DNA of 64,000 nucleotides from Ensifer sp. LC163 (GCF_001695855.1 NZ_MBSS01000017.1:23220-87219); one strand, 5' to 3'. Numbered from the stretch's first letter, positions 16,543 to 26,210 are shown. The notes: generated by a model from the sequence alone, not told the origin. Translations and numbers: made by a program.

Positions 16543-17322
16543 TCAACGCGCTGCCTGCTCGGCCGTGAGTGCCCGTTCGCGGGTGCCGGAAACAATGATC
16601 TCCAGAATCTCGTGTTCGTCAGTGTGCTTGATATAGCGGTCGCCGACATACTCGCCGCGCTTCAGCACCATCACGCGATCGCCGACGGCAAAGATATCGA
16701 CCAGCCGATGAGAGATGATAATCTGGGCTACACCCTGTCTCTTCAATTCCAGCATCGTTTCAAGCAGGCGTTCGGTCGCCATCACTGAAAGATTGGCGGT
16801 CGGCTCATCGAGGATTACGACCTGCGGCTCGAACGAGATGGCGCGGGCAATCGCCACGGATTGCTGGCGGCCGCCCGACAGGCTTTCGACCTTCTGATAG
16901 ACGGAGTTGACGTCGACCTTGAGCCGTTTCAGCACTTTGTCGGCTTCCGCATACATCTTCCGCCGATTGACGAACGGGCCTGTGAGCGGCCAGCGGCCCA
17001 GAAAGATGTTCTGCCCGACGTCCATGTTCCCGCACAGCGCGAAATCCTGGTAGATCATCTCGATACCGACGTCGCGGCTCTCATGCGGGCTCCTGAAATG
17101 CACCGGCTGTCCGGCGACGAAAATCTCGCCAGCATCGCGCTGGTAGGCGCCGGTCAGGATTTTCATCAGCGTCGATTTGCCGGCGGAATTGTCGCCGACG
17201 AGACCGAGGATCTCGCCGGGATAGAGTACCAGGTCGACCGAGCGTAGCGCCTGGACGGCACCGAATGCCTTTTCGATGCCCCGCATTTCCACGATCGGTG
17301 TGCCTTGGGTATCAGCCGGCAT
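16543..17322 (-). CDS. Sugar ABC transporter ATP-binding protein, FrcA-like
   Basis: 259-aa single-domain ATPase, the short rhizobial type rather than the ~500-aa double RbsA. Walker A is GDNSAGKST, the signature LSGGRQQSVAIARA, Walker B VVILDEPTANL, and the switch His lies in IIISHRLVDI. It energises the fused permease encoded just upstream, with which it overlaps by 11 bp. It would act at the cytoplasmic face of the inner membrane on a carbohydrate substrate delivered by the binding protein at 19656-20741. Confidence 0.92.
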   Translation of the reverse strand: MPADTQGTPIVEMRGIEKAFGAVQALRSVDLVLYPGEILGLVGDNSAGKSTLMKILTGAYQRDAGEIFVAGQPVHFRSPHESRDVGIEMIYQDFALCGNMDVGQNIFLGRWPLTGPFVNRRKMYAEADKVLKRLKVDVNSVYQKVESLSGGRQQSVAIARAISFEPQVVILDEPTANLSVMATERLLETMLELKRQGVAQIIISHRLVDIFAVGDRVMVLKRGEYVGDRYIKHTDEHEILEIIVSGTRERALTAEQAAR

Positions 17323-19570
17323 GAGTGGTCTCCGATGCTTGTCCGCGTCGCGCCAGATAGGACCGCATGCGTCCGAAGATGTTGGCCTGGCGCACCCAAA
17401 TATCGACGAGCACGGCCACGATAAGGATGACGCCGATGAAGACATTGATCCAGTGCTGCGGCATGGTGAACCCCTGGACGTTCAATTGCAGCAGCGCCCG
17501 CACGAGCGTGATCGCCGCGGCGCCGGCAAGCGAGCCGATAATGGTGCCGTAACCGCCGAAGATCGATCCGCCGCCGATGATGACCGAGGCGATGGCGTCC
17601 AGTTCGCGGAACTGGCCGGCGACGGGGTTGAAACTGCGGAAGTAGGCGACGTTGATGATCCCGGCCATGGAGGCGCAGAGCGCCGACAACAGGAGCGCGA
17701 CGAAGCGCACGCGGTTCGTGTTGATTCCCGCGTAAGCCGCAGCGCGGAGGTTGCCGCCGGTGGACAGGACCTTCAGTCCGAACGGCGAGTAGGCGAGCAC
17801 GAGGCCAGCCACCAGGGCGACAAAGAACATCCAGATCGTCTGCACGCTGACGACTTCTGCGACGGTCCGAAGAAAGCCAGGCGGCAGCGAAAAGCCGAAA
17901 TGCAGGAGGACGTCGTTCGCCTTGCGGCCGAGCAGGTTGTAGCTTTCGGGCCAGCCCGTCAGTTGTTGGCCGGCGACGAACCAGGCGGCAAGACCGCGGG
18001 CGATGTAGAACATGCCCAGCGTAGCGATGAAGGCCGGCAGCTTGAAGCCGACCGTGACGGTGGCGTTGACGAGGCCGGCTGCCATTCCGACCAGCAGGCC
18101 CATCGCCACGGCGGTCATCGGGTCGGCGCCCAGCACCTTCAGGAAATAGGCCGCGGTGCTGCCGGAAAGCGCAAGCACCGCCCCGACGGAGAGATCGATA
18201 TCGCCGGCAGCGATGACATAGGTGAGCCCGACCGCGATGAGGGCAAGTTCCGTGTAGTTGAGCAGGATCGCGAACGTATTGGAGAGGTTCCACCAGTAGT
18301 CGGGCCTGAGGGCGAGCCCCGTCAACCACAACAGGACGGTCAGGATGATGGCAAGCGCGTCGCGGCGGGAGAGAAACTTGCCGAACCCGGTAGCCGTCAG
18401 CGCCAGATCGCCCGCCATCGCTCCCTTGGTCTGGACGCCCTCGAGGGCCACGCCGCCCATCTCATAGGCGGGTGGCGGCGGGCGGCCGCGCAGCCACGCC
18501 CAGAACCGGCCCGCGACCTGGCGGCGGATGAGGTAGGGCTCTATCAGCACGGCAGTGACGAGAAGGAGGCCGAGGAAAACCAGCACCGCGCCCGCGGGCA
18601 GGGTGAACCTGGCGTTGACCGCAATATTCTCGCCGTCGATGACGACGATGCGCGTGATCGGCCATCCTTCGCGCAAGACCTTGTCGACCAGCACGACGAC
18701 CGCGGCCCCGAGGCAAGAGCCTAACACGCGACCGCGACCGCCGAGGATCGACGCGCCGCCGATGACCACGGACGCGATGACGGTGAGTTCCCAGCTGACG
18801 CCATAAAGGGGGGTTACGCCCTTATCCTGTGCCGCCGACAGGAGAGCCGCAAGGGTCGCGCAGAGCGACGAGATCAGGTAGGCGCGGATGCGCACCCAGC
18901 GCGCGGGAATACCGGCGTAGACTGCCGCCTGTTCGTTGCCACCGGTGGCGAGGGTCTCGTAGCCCCAGCGGGTCTTGGCAAGCACAAAGGCTCCGAGCGC
19001 GACAACGGAGGCGAAGACGAGGATCTGGTTGTTGAAGCCGAGGACATTGGTTTCGCCCAGGTGGAAGACGCGCGGAAATTCATCCGCCTTGCCGGAATAG
19101 TAGATCGCCTGGCCGTGCGTCAGCGCCAGCACGAAACCGCGGCCGATGAAGAGGATCGTCAGCGTCGCGATGAATGCCGGCGCCTTCAGGATGGTCACGA
19201 GCACGCCGTTGAGCAACCCGATCGCCGTCCCCAGCAGCAGGCAAAGAATGACCGAGGCCGTGATGTCGAGATCGAGAAAGCTCGGGGAAAAAAGCCGGGC
19301 GAACACCACCGCGACGAGACCGTAGGTGGAACCTACCGACAGATCGAGGTCCTTGTTGACGATGACGAATGTCATCCCCACCGCGATGATCCCCACGCGG
19401 GAGGTGTCGCGAAGCAGGGCGTGAAGCGCGTCCGTCGAGGCGAAGAAGGTCGGATTGGCGAACACGCCGCCGACATAGAGCAGGACAAGGAACACTAGGA
19501 GACCGGCCTCCCAGCCGCCGGCGAGCTGCGGAGGCGCGCGGCCGAGCGATGTCGTCTCCACAGGCGCCAT
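17312..19570 (-). CDS. Fused double permease of a sugar ABC transporter
   Basis: 752-aa protein in which two complete RbsC/FrcC-type permease domains (BPD_transp_2) are joined. The N-terminal half (~20-345) contains GIIAVGMTFVIVNKDLDLSV and a late VIASVVIGGASILGGRGR block. The C-terminal half (~410-740) repeats them as LIAVGLTYVIAAGDIDLSVG and ASVIIGGGSIFGGYGTI. A linker of about 60 residues rich in Arg/Pro joins them. Most relatives have one permease of ~330 aa acting as a dimer; here the heterodimer is covalent. Located between the ATPase and binding-protein genes on one strand. Confidence 0.93.
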   Translation of the reverse strand: MAPVETTSLGRAPPQLAGGWEAGLLVFLVLLYVGGVFANPTFFASTDALHALLRDTSRVGIIAVGMTFVIVNKDLDLSVGSTYGLVAVVFARLFSPSFLDLDITASVILCLLLGTAIGLLNGVLVTILKAPAFIATLTILFIGRGFVLALTHGQAIYYSGKADEFPRVFHLGETNVLGFNNQILVFASVVALGAFVLAKTRWGYETLATGGNEQAAVYAGIPARWVRIRAYLISSLCATLAALLSAAQDKGVTPLYGVSWELTVIASVVIGGASILGGRGRVLGSCLGAAVVVLVDKVLREGWPITRIVVIDGENIAVNARFTLPAGAVLVFLGLLLVTAVLIEPYLIRRQVAGRFWAWLRGRPPPPAYEMGGVALEGVQTKGAMAGDLALTATGFGKFLSRRDALAIILTVLLWLTGLALRPDYWWNLSNTFAILLNYTELALIAVGLTYVIAAGDIDLSVGAVLALSGSTAAYFLKVLGADPMTAVAMGLLVGMAAGLVNATVTVGFKLPAFIATLGMFYIARGLAAWFVAGQQLTGWPESYNLLGRKANDVLLHFGFSLPPGFLRTVAEVVSVQTIWMFFVALVAGLVLAYSPFGLKVLSTGGNLRAAAYAGINTNRVRFVALLLSALCASMAGIINVAYFRSFNPVAGQFRELDAIASVIIGGGSIFGGYGTIIGSLAGAAAITLVRALLQLNVQGFTMPQHWINVFIGVILIVAVLVDIWVRQANIFGRMRSYLARRGQASETTHAG

Positions 19571-19655
19571 GGGTTTGTCCGGTCGATCTTTGCACTTGTG
19601 CGGGCGGCAGGACCGTTCAGCCCTCCCGCCCGCATGTCAGGCGGCTCGAGCGAAA

Positions 19656-20741
19656 TCAGTTCTCGAAGCGCTTGCCGACATTGGCGACGGTCGCCTTCGT
19701 CACCAGCTGGGCCCGCGTGTCGAGATTGGCGGCCGAGATGCCGCGGTCGATCTGCAGGTAGAGCTGCATGACCGGCCAAAAACCTTGCAGGAACGGCTGT
19801 TGTCCCAGCGAGCCCGTAAGGTTCCCCGCAGCGATGCCCTCTTGCTGCGCCGGCCCCAGGTCGAAGCCAAAGGCGCAGAATTTGCCGGTCCATCCCATTT
19901 GCGCGACTGCCTTGACGAGGGGCGGCGTGAACACGTTGTTTGCGGTGAAGGCCCCGACGACGTCACCACGCGACTCGAAGAGCGACACGAGCGCGTTCAC
20001 GGGATCGTTCGGGTTCGTGTCGATGCCGACATTCTCCGGCCCGGCGTCCACCTTGAAGTTTTCAAGCTTTCCGGCGTCTTTCAGTGTCTTGACGATGGCA
20101 TTAAAGGCCGAGGTCACCCGATTGTTCACTTCGATATTGCCCATCGCGGTCGAGGACGGCAGCAGGATCGAGCCGCTGGTCTTGCCGCTGTCGAGCACGC
20201 ATTTGGCAAGTGCTTCGCCGCCGATCGCGGCCGCGGATGCGTCCTGGCCGGTATGACTGATGCTGCTGCGGCTGAGCAGCGTCCCGTCAAAGGAGTTCGT
20301 CGTGGCGACCGGAATGCCCTTTGCCTCGGCGGCCTTTACGATGTCGTTGTAGGCGCCGACCTGCGGCGTCGTCATGATGATGCCGTCGATCGTCGGATCC
20401 TGAACGATCTGATTAAGGATTTCGATCTCGCGAGCCGGATCGTCCACCGGCGACTCCGAGCCAAGCAGCAGGATCTTGGCGCCGATCATGTTGCCGGCTA
20501 CCGTGGCGCCAACATAGACGGGATCGAAAAAGCCGTTCCCGGCCGTGTGCGTCACGATACCAAAGGTGAGGTGGCCGTCGGCCGAATGGAAGTCCTTGGT
20601 ACCGGGCGCCTCTTTTGCGGCGTCCTCGAAACTGTAGCCGCCGACCGCCTTCTCTACACTGCCTGATTGCGCGGATGCATACGAGACGCCAAGCGAGAGC
20701 GCCGCGACCGATGCTGCCGCGTGCAACAAAATACGCCTCAT
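19656..20741 (-). CDS. Sugar ABC transporter periplasmic binding protein, RbsB-like
   Basis: 361-aa periplasmic binding protein of the Peripla_BP_4 type with a signal peptide (residues 1-24, ending ASA). Typical blocks are FGIVTHTAGNGFFDPVY, ILNQIVQDPTIDGIIMTTPQ and the hinge region AFTANNVFTPPLVKAVAQM. It is first in the operon with the fused permease and ATPase, as expected for highest expression. The exact sugar is not evident. An inverted RIME-like repeat lies 44 bp upstream of its start. Confidence 0.92.
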   Translation of the reverse strand: MRRILLHAAASVAALSLGVSYASAQSGSVEKAVGGYSFEDAAKEAPGTKDFHSADGHLTFGIVTHTAGNGFFDPVYVGATVAGNMIGAKILLLGSESPVDDPAREIEILNQIVQDPTIDGIIMTTPQVGAYNDIVKAAEAKGIPVATTNSFDGTLLSRSSISHTGQDASAAAIGGEALAKCVLDSGKTSGSILLPSSTAMGNIEVNNRVTSAFNAIVKTLKDAGKLENFKVDAGPENVGIDTNPNDPVNALVSLFESRGDVVGAFTANNVFTPPLVKAVAQMGWTGKFCAFGFDLGPAQQEGIAAGNLTGSLGQQPFLQGFWPVMQLYLQIDRGISAANLDTRAQLVTKATVANVGKRFEN

Positions 20742-20784
20742 GACTGGTCCTCCCTTGAAAGGGGCAGAAGCCGTTCGGGCGCGC

Positions 20785-20891
20785 TACAGCGCCGCGCGTC
20801 AAACATGACGCGCAAAGGACGCTGTAACGCTTGAAATCTGCTGCATAATTTTCTCCTTAAATCGATTCCGATTTAAGGAATTATGCAGTAG
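20785..20891 (-). repeat. RIME1-like double-palindrome repeat, copy C (inverted)
   Basis: 107-bp copy in reverse orientation: it starts TACAGCGCCGCGCGTC and ends AAGGAATTATGCAGTAG on the plus strand. It is very close to copies A, B and D. It sits in the leader region of the sugar ABC operon. Confidence 0.85.
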
Positions 20892-21205
20892 TCGAGAGGG
20901 CCGAATGCCTTCCTCCCACGACGCAATTTTCCGCGTAATTCCATCGTAAGTAAATGGTTAACGCGTGGTACTGGCGAATTTGTTTGCCGGCGTCGTTAAG
21001 TTGTTATCCACCGAAGATGAACCTGGGATGCGAAGGTGCAAAGACGCGGACTCGGCGCGCATTCGACCGCTTGGACTGCTTTGAGGCGTAGGTACTTACG
21101 ACGACGGCGGCCGGCAATGCCGCCGCCGTCGGTGTTGTCATGCGCATTCAGTCGGTGCAAGAACGTTGGCGTAAACCAACATCGTCAAGCAACGGTGTGC
21201 CATCA
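20892..21205. other. Intergenic region without recognisable gene
   Basis: About 310 bp between the sugar ABC operon and the amidohydrolase. Short open frames are present but show no start site, domain or codon pattern that I can support. It presumably contains the upstream part of the sugar operon promoter. Confidence 0.5.
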
Positions 21206-22600
21206 TCAGGCTTTGCCGATGCTGCCGGACACCAGACGTCCCTTGTGGAAGGTGGCGCTACGTGCTGGCACACGGGCCACCGCCTCTGCCGAGCAGCTTG
21301 CTCCGACAAGCGTGAATGCGGCATCGTCCCCGACGTTGGGCCAAGACCGTTTGCCCTCATTGTCCAGAGGTAGAATGCCGCCGGTGGCGATGGACATGGC
21401 CCGCGACAGATGGAATTCGTCCGAGCCTCGATAAAGCTGCGCGTAGAGGTAGGCCTTTTCCAACATATCTCCGCTGCCAAAGGGCGACCAGTGATCGATG
21501 ACGCTGTCGGTTCCGGTCATTACAAACACACCCTTCTTGCTCAACTGCGGCAAGGGCATCATCAGACTGCCGATCGGCACCGTCGAAGCGATCGTTATCT
21601 GGCGTTCCGCCAGGCGCGAGGCCGTCTCCTCCAGTACCTCCGGAGTGAGTGTGGTCAGGGCGAAGGCGTGACTGATCGTTACCTTGCCTAGCAGGGCAGG
21701 ATTCTTCTCCACGGTATCGATGATGTAATTCACCGCCGCGACCCCGGCCGGACTGGTTTCATGCAGATGGATGTCCACGCCTTTGCCGGTGTCAAGGGCA
21801 ATCTGGAACATGGCGTCAAGCGACTTTTCCATGGCACCGTCAACGTTCGTCGGGTCCAACCCGCCCACATACTGTACGCCCATTTGCATCGCTTCACGCA
21901 TCAGGCCGTCAACCTTGGAGTGCAGCAAACCATGCTGCGGGAAAGCGACGATTTCGCAGACGAATTCGTCCCGATGATTTTCCAACGCGCGTTGCAGATG
22001 CTCGAGGCTTTTCAGGCCGCTGACTGGATCGATGTTGCAATGGCTGCGTGCAACGGTGCTTCCCTTGGATTGCAGCAGAGCAATCAGGCCCTCGGCGCGC
22101 TGCTGTGAGGTCGGCAGCAATTGGGGAAGCAACTTTTCCTCCAGCGCGATCATATCCATGATGGTTTTTCCCTGGCGCGGTCGCGGAGCTTGCCAGGGGC
22201 CGCCATAGAACGTCTTGTCCAGGTGGATGTGCATATCGCGCATCGCTGGCAACAGCAGTTGCCCATGCGCCTGATAACGTGGCACGCCGCCAGGCAGTGT
22301 CGAATTCTCCGGATGCAGGGCGGCAATCGTGCCATCCTTGATCTCCAGCGAATACAGCGCGGTGCGGGTGGCGATGACGGTTTCTCCGTCATACTCAAAC
22401 CCCTCCTCCAGCCGCACGTCGGTCAGTAGGTAGTGGCGATCCGCCAGAACGTTTGTGGTTGTCTCGACGATGCTGTCCCCCGTGTTAGCTGCTGCCTCGT
22501 GAACCAGTCCGCCGGACAACCCGGCCACTGTGCAGGCGGTGGTCAGTTTTCCCGCATGGCTGAGAAATGTCCTGCGGCTTTGCGGTAGTGTCTGTTCCAA
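21206..22600 (-). CDS. Tat-exported cytosine-deaminase-like amidohydrolase
   Basis: 464 aa. The N-terminus carries a twin-arginine signal (PQSRRTFLSHAGK followed by a hydrophobic run to residue ~38), so the enzyme should be periplasmic. The metal-binding core is of the cytosine deaminase/AtzC subgroup: DMHIHLDKTFYGG, SHCNID, DIHLHET, SHAFAL and TGTDSVIDHW. It would hydrolyse a C-N bond in a cyclic or amidine substrate. The start is TTG at 22600, preceded by AAGG 8 bp upstream. It follows the flavin reductase and M24 genes and may end their operon. Confidence 0.85.
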   Translation of the reverse strand: MEQTLPQSRRTFLSHAGKLTTACTVAGLSGGLVHEAAANTGDSIVETTTNVLADRHYLLTDVRLEEGFEYDGETVIATRTALYSLEIKDGTIAALHPENSTLPGGVPRYQAHGQLLLPAMRDMHIHLDKTFYGGPWQAPRPRQGKTIMDMIALEEKLLPQLLPTSQQRAEGLIALLQSKGSTVARSHCNIDPVSGLKSLEHLQRALENHRDEFVCEIVAFPQHGLLHSKVDGLMREAMQMGVQYVGGLDPTNVDGAMEKSLDAMFQIALDTGKGVDIHLHETSPAGVAAVNYIIDTVEKNPALLGKVTISHAFALTTLTPEVLEETASRLAERQITIASTVPIGSLMMPLPQLSKKGVFVMTGTDSVIDHWSPFGSGDMLEKAYLYAQLYRGSDEFHLSRAMSIATGGILPLDNEGKRSWPNVGDDAAFTLVGASCSAEAVARVPARSATFHKGRLVSGSIGKA

Positions 22601-22715
22601 GATCGTTACCTTATCGTGGATTGGAGTTGCGCTTCGACATTGATCAGCGGCTCCTGCTCCGCCTCGACAAAACCGATGTCGCGGTCAGAACAACCCTGTT
22701 CTGCCACAAGTCGTC

Positions 22716-23348
22716 TCACGCCAGTTTTGGCGTAAGCATCTCAAATCGGTCCCGGATGGTGGAGCAGGTGTCACCGCCGAGCCGTGCGACTGAATCTATG
22801 ACGTTCGGATCGACATGCAACCCATCATCCACGGCTCCATCGTGATAATGCGCGAAGACAATCTCGCCCATGATGATCTGGCGTGACTTGCCGAGTTCCA
22901 GAGTGATGTGCCTGCGGCACTCGAACGCCGCGGGCGCTTCCTTGATCCAGGGCGATGCGATCCTTTCGCCGGGCATGGCCGTCAGGCCCGCCTCCTTGAG
23001 CTCATCCGTTCCCCTCGGGTATTTCGCGCCGCAGACATGCATGGCCTCGGCAATCGCGCGGGAAACAATGTTGACCGTGAAGACCTCCGTCATGCGGATA
23101 TTGTGGCCAGTGTCCTTGAAGGACATGTCGGGCTGGTTCTCGACGCCGATCGCCAGGATCGGCGGATCGGCGGAGAGGCAGTTGAAGAAGCTGAACGGCG
23201 CGGCATTGAAACGTCCGTGCTCGTCGACCGTCGTGACGAGCGCGATCGGTCGCGGGATAATCGTGCCGATCATCAGCTTGTAGCGTTCGCGCGCGGTAAG
23301 TCGCGTGAAGTCGAAAGCCGTTCTGTTGTCCGTGATACTGTCGTGCAT
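22716..23348 (-). CDS. Flavin reductase-like / FMN-binding split-barrel protein
   Basis: 210-aa protein of the flavin reductase-like (DIM6/NTAB) family. The block YKLMIGTIIPRPIALVTTVD and FNAAPFSFFNCLSADPPI are the usual FMN-binding segments, then DTGHNIRMTEVFTVNIV. Start 23348 has GGGGG 9 bp upstream; another ATG at 23357 is less well placed. It lies 23 bp behind the M24 hydrolase. It may reduce FMN for a monooxygenase or reduce a substrate directly; no monooxygenase is present here. Confidence 0.88.
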   Translation of the reverse strand: MHDSITDNRTAFDFTRLTARERYKLMIGTIIPRPIALVTTVDEHGRFNAAPFSFFNCLSADPPILAIGVENQPDMSFKDTGHNIRMTEVFTVNIVSRAIAEAMHVCGAKYPRGTDELKEAGLTAMPGERIASPWIKEAPAAFECRRHITLELGKSRQIIMGEIVFAHYHDGAVDDGLHVDPNVIDSVARLGGDTCSTIRDRFEMLTPKLA

Positions 23349-23371
23349 GCGTTTCATCCCCCTGCGTCCAC

Positions 23372-24541
23372 TCACTTGATGCCAAACACGACTTCGTCTC
23401 CGCTCAAGGATTCGAACCCCCTCGACGTCAGCACCGATGGCATGCTCGCCCCGACACAGCCGACCCCATCCTCGTAGAGGCACGGGGTGACATGGAAGCA
23501 CATGCCCTCTTCCAGGATGACGTCGTGGCTGCGGCGGATCGCCATGACACTGTCCTCGCCCCAGCCGGGAGGGAAGGAGCCGCCGATGCTGTAGGCCGGG
23601 CGCGTGACCATCCATTCAGCAAAGCCGCGGCGTTCGATTACGCCTTCGAAAATCCGTGCGGCCTCGTGCGAGGTCATGCCGGGGCGAACACGGGCAAAGC
23701 CTTCGTCGAGTGCCTCCTTGCAGACGTCGAACAGTCGCAGCACCCGGTCGGAGGGCGGGCCGATCGAATAGAAGCGGAAGATCGGCGTATGATAATCGAA
23801 GACGGACGCGGCCGGCTCGATATTGACGAGTTCGCCGCGAGAGATCGGCGCGCCGCACCAGGTGACATGCGCGCGGGCCGTGCGCGGGCCGGCGCAGACA
23901 TTCGGCATCTTCGCCGGGCGATGGCTCCCGTTGGCGAGCATGCTGTCGCTGACGACCATGGCAAGCTCGGTGTCGGTCATGCCTTCGCGGAGTGCTGCAA
24001 AGCCATCCCGGCAGGACCGCGCGGCGATATGGCCGGCCGCGCGCAGGAGGTCGATCTCGGTGGAGCTCTTGATGCGGCGCAGATGCTCGACGAGGCCCGA
24101 CGCATCGAGGATCGCCTCGTCCTTAGGACGCAACAAACCGGAAAGCGCAGTCTGGACGGTGCCGTATTCGGCGGCGATGACGGGGTTTCCGGGCACGAAA
24201 TCGGCGATCGTGCGGGTGAGCACGGCGGCATAGTCCTGTCCGTCCGGCACGCCGACGCCATCGTCGGCCCAGATCTTGCCTTTCAGCGCCCGGATATTGC
24301 TGAGCTCCGTCAGGCGCATGACCCAGACGGCCATGCCGTCCGCCCGCACGATCAGCGACGTCGCGCCATAGGCAAGCGAGCCGAAGCCGGTGAGGTAATA
24401 CATGTTCTCGGTCGAGTTCAGCACGCAGGCATCGATGCCGCGCTCGGCCATGAGTTTTCGCAGGGCATCGCGGCGCGCCAGGTATTCTTCCGGCTGGAAG
24501 GGCAAACGATCGAAGTCGGTCGACATGGTTTCTGCTCGCAT
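23372..24541 (-). CDS. M24-family hydrolase lacking metal ligands (creatinase/ectoine-hydrolase-like)
   Basis: 389 aa with the N-terminal creatinase domain (residues ~15-160: ERGIDACVLNSTENMYYLTG) and the C-terminal pita-bread fold (~165-389). Aminopeptidase P enzymes have D.G....SD.TR, H, E and E metal ligands; here the aligned region reads NIEPAASVFDYHTPIFRFYS and EEGMCFHVTP, so both Asp ligands seem replaced. This is like creatinase and ectoine hydrolase, which work without metal. A start at 24526 (MSTDF) is also possible. It is in the Dpp-like operon, suggesting hydrolysis of the imported compound. Confidence 0.85.
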   Translation of the reverse strand: MRAETMSTDFDRLPFQPEEYLARRDALRKLMAERGIDACVLNSTENMYYLTGFGSLAYGATSLIVRADGMAVWVMRLTELSNIRALKGKIWADDGVGVPDGQDYAAVLTRTIADFVPGNPVIAAEYGTVQTALSGLLRPKDEAILDASGLVEHLRRIKSSTEIDLLRAAGHIAARSCRDGFAALREGMTDTELAMVVSDSMLANGSHRPAKMPNVCAGPRTARAHVTWCGAPISRGELVNIEPAASVFDYHTPIFRFYSIGPPSDRVLRLFDVCKEALDEGFARVRPGMTSHEAARIFEGVIERRGFAEWMVTRPAYSIGGSFPPGWGEDSVMAIRRSHDVILEEGMCFHVTPCLYEDGVGCVGASMPSVLTSRGFESLSGDEVVFGIK

Positions 24542-24596
24542 TTTCGGGGAAATCCGGCGGACAACGGCGGTATGTCACCGCTCTCCGCCCTTCGCA

Positions 24597-26177
24597 TCAA
24601 TTGCTCTTCTTGAGGTTCCAGAAGACCGGCACGTCCTGGGTCACCAGCACGTCGGAAACCTTGTCGGAGAAGGCGACGAAGGTGTTCCACTGGCCGAGCG
24701 GCACATGATGGCCCATCTCGAAGGCACGGGTGGAATACTCCGCCGCGACCGTCTTGCGGGCCTCCTGCCCGTCGGCAAGGGCAAACTTCAGGCGCAAGTC
24801 CTCAAGCGCCTGGTCGCAGGGCCAGCCGAAGATGCCCTTCTCGCAGGCCGCCGAGAAGGTGATGCTCCAGACCGGGTTGGAGACGACCTGGCCACCGACA
24901 TAGGAGTGCAGCAGGTTCCAGCCGCCCTTGTCGGCCGGCTCCTTGGAATTGCGCCGCTTCAGCACCGTCGCCCAATCCATGGCCTGCACGTCGACATTCA
25001 GCCCGATGTCGCGCAGCGCCTGCACCGTCACCACTGTTTCCGGATGCACGATGCTCTCATCCGTCGGGTCGAGAATGACGATCGGCTTGGAAAAATCCCA
25101 GCCGGCTTCCTCAAACAGCGCCTTGGCCTTTTGCGGATCGGGAGCCTTCAAGGCATCGAGCCCGACCTCGGTCTCCATCGGGCTGCCACAGATGAAGAAG
25201 GAGGCGCAGGTGCGGTAATAGTCCGGATTGCCGTTGACCGCCTGGAGGTAGGTTTGCTGGTTCGTCAGATAGAACATCGCCTGACGGGCCTTCGGATTGT
25301 CGAAGGGCGGCTGGGTGTGGTTGAAGAAGAGCGTACCCTGTGTGCCGGTCTCGTTGACGACCTTGGTCTTCAGGTTACCTGCCGCCTCGATGACGGGAAG
25401 CAGGTCGAGCGAGGGGCTCTGCCAGAAGTCGATCTCGCCGCTCATCAACGCCGAAAGCGCCGTCTGCTGGTCCTTGATGATATCCCATTCGACGGTATCG
25501 AACTGCGCCACCTTGCCGCCGGCAAAGGCACTCGCCGGCTCCGATCGCGGTACATAATCGGCGAATTTTTCGTAGACCACCTTGCTGCCGGGCACCCATT
25601 TGTCCTTGGCGAACTTGTAGGGGCCGGAGCCGATGTATTCGCTGATCTCCTTGAAGGGATCGGTCTCGGCGATGCGCTTCGGCATCATGAACGGGATGTT
25701 CGATGCCACCTTGCTCAGCGATTCCAGCACGATCCCGTAGGGTTCGCCGAACTCCAGCTCGAAGGTGCGGTCGTCGACGACCCGCATCTCCTTGAGTTGG
25801 CGCGCCATCAATTGCCCGGCGGCGTCGCGCGCCTGCCAGCGCTTCAGCGAGGCCACGCAATCCTCCGCCTTGACGGACTGACCGTCATGCCATTTCAGGC
25901 CGTCGCGCAGCGTGAAGCGGTAGGTCTTCTTGTCGTCCGACAGCGTCATGTCCTGAACCATCTGCGGTTGCGGCACGAAATGCTCGTCGAGCGAATAAAG
26001 CGTATCGTAGATCATGAAGCCGTGCATCTTCACGATGTCGGCGGTCGAGCCCATCGGGTCGAGCACCTGGAGGTCGGCGCTCGGGACCAATTTGAGCGTG
26101 GATTCGGCTGATGCGGCGCCGATGCACGACAGCAGGAATGCCGAGGCAAGCAAGGAGGCTTTCATCTGTTTAAACAT
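24597..26177 (-). CDS. Family-5 solute-binding protein of Dpp-like ABC transporter
   Basis: 526-aa SBP_bac_5 protein with a signal peptide (MFKQMKASLLASAFLLSCIG, cleaved near ASA). The core has VPSADLQVLDPMGSTADIVK, YRFTLRDGLKWHDGQSVKAE and DFWQSPSLDL blocks. These proteins deliver peptides, opines or other nitrogenous compounds to the ABC permease. The ATG at 26177 is chosen as GGGGA sits 6 bp upstream; an ATG two codons earlier has no spacing. It lies after the ATPase gene and before the M24 gene. Confidence 0.92.
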   Translation of the reverse strand: MFKQMKASLLASAFLLSCIGAASAESTLKLVPSADLQVLDPMGSTADIVKMHGFMIYDTLYSLDEHFVPQPQMVQDMTLSDDKKTYRFTLRDGLKWHDGQSVKAEDCVASLKRWQARDAAGQLMARQLKEMRVVDDRTFELEFGEPYGIVLESLSKVASNIPFMMPKRIAETDPFKEISEYIGSGPYKFAKDKWVPGSKVVYEKFADYVPRSEPASAFAGGKVAQFDTVEWDIIKDQQTALSALMSGEIDFWQSPSLDLLPVIEAAGNLKTKVVNETGTQGTLFFNHTQPPFDNPKARQAMFYLTNQQTYLQAVNGNPDYYRTCASFFICGSPMETEVGLDALKAPDPQKAKALFEEAGWDFSKPIVILDPTDESIVHPETVVTVQALRDIGLNVDVQAMDWATVLKRRNSKEPADKGGWNLLHSYVGGQVVSNPVWSITFSAACEKGIFGWPCDQALEDLRLKFALADGQEARKTVAAEYSTRAFEMGHHVPLGQWNTFVAFSDKVSDVLVTQDVPVFWNLKKSN

Positions 26178-26210
26178 TGCCATTCCCCTTTTGATTTTTG
26201 GAGCTTTCCG

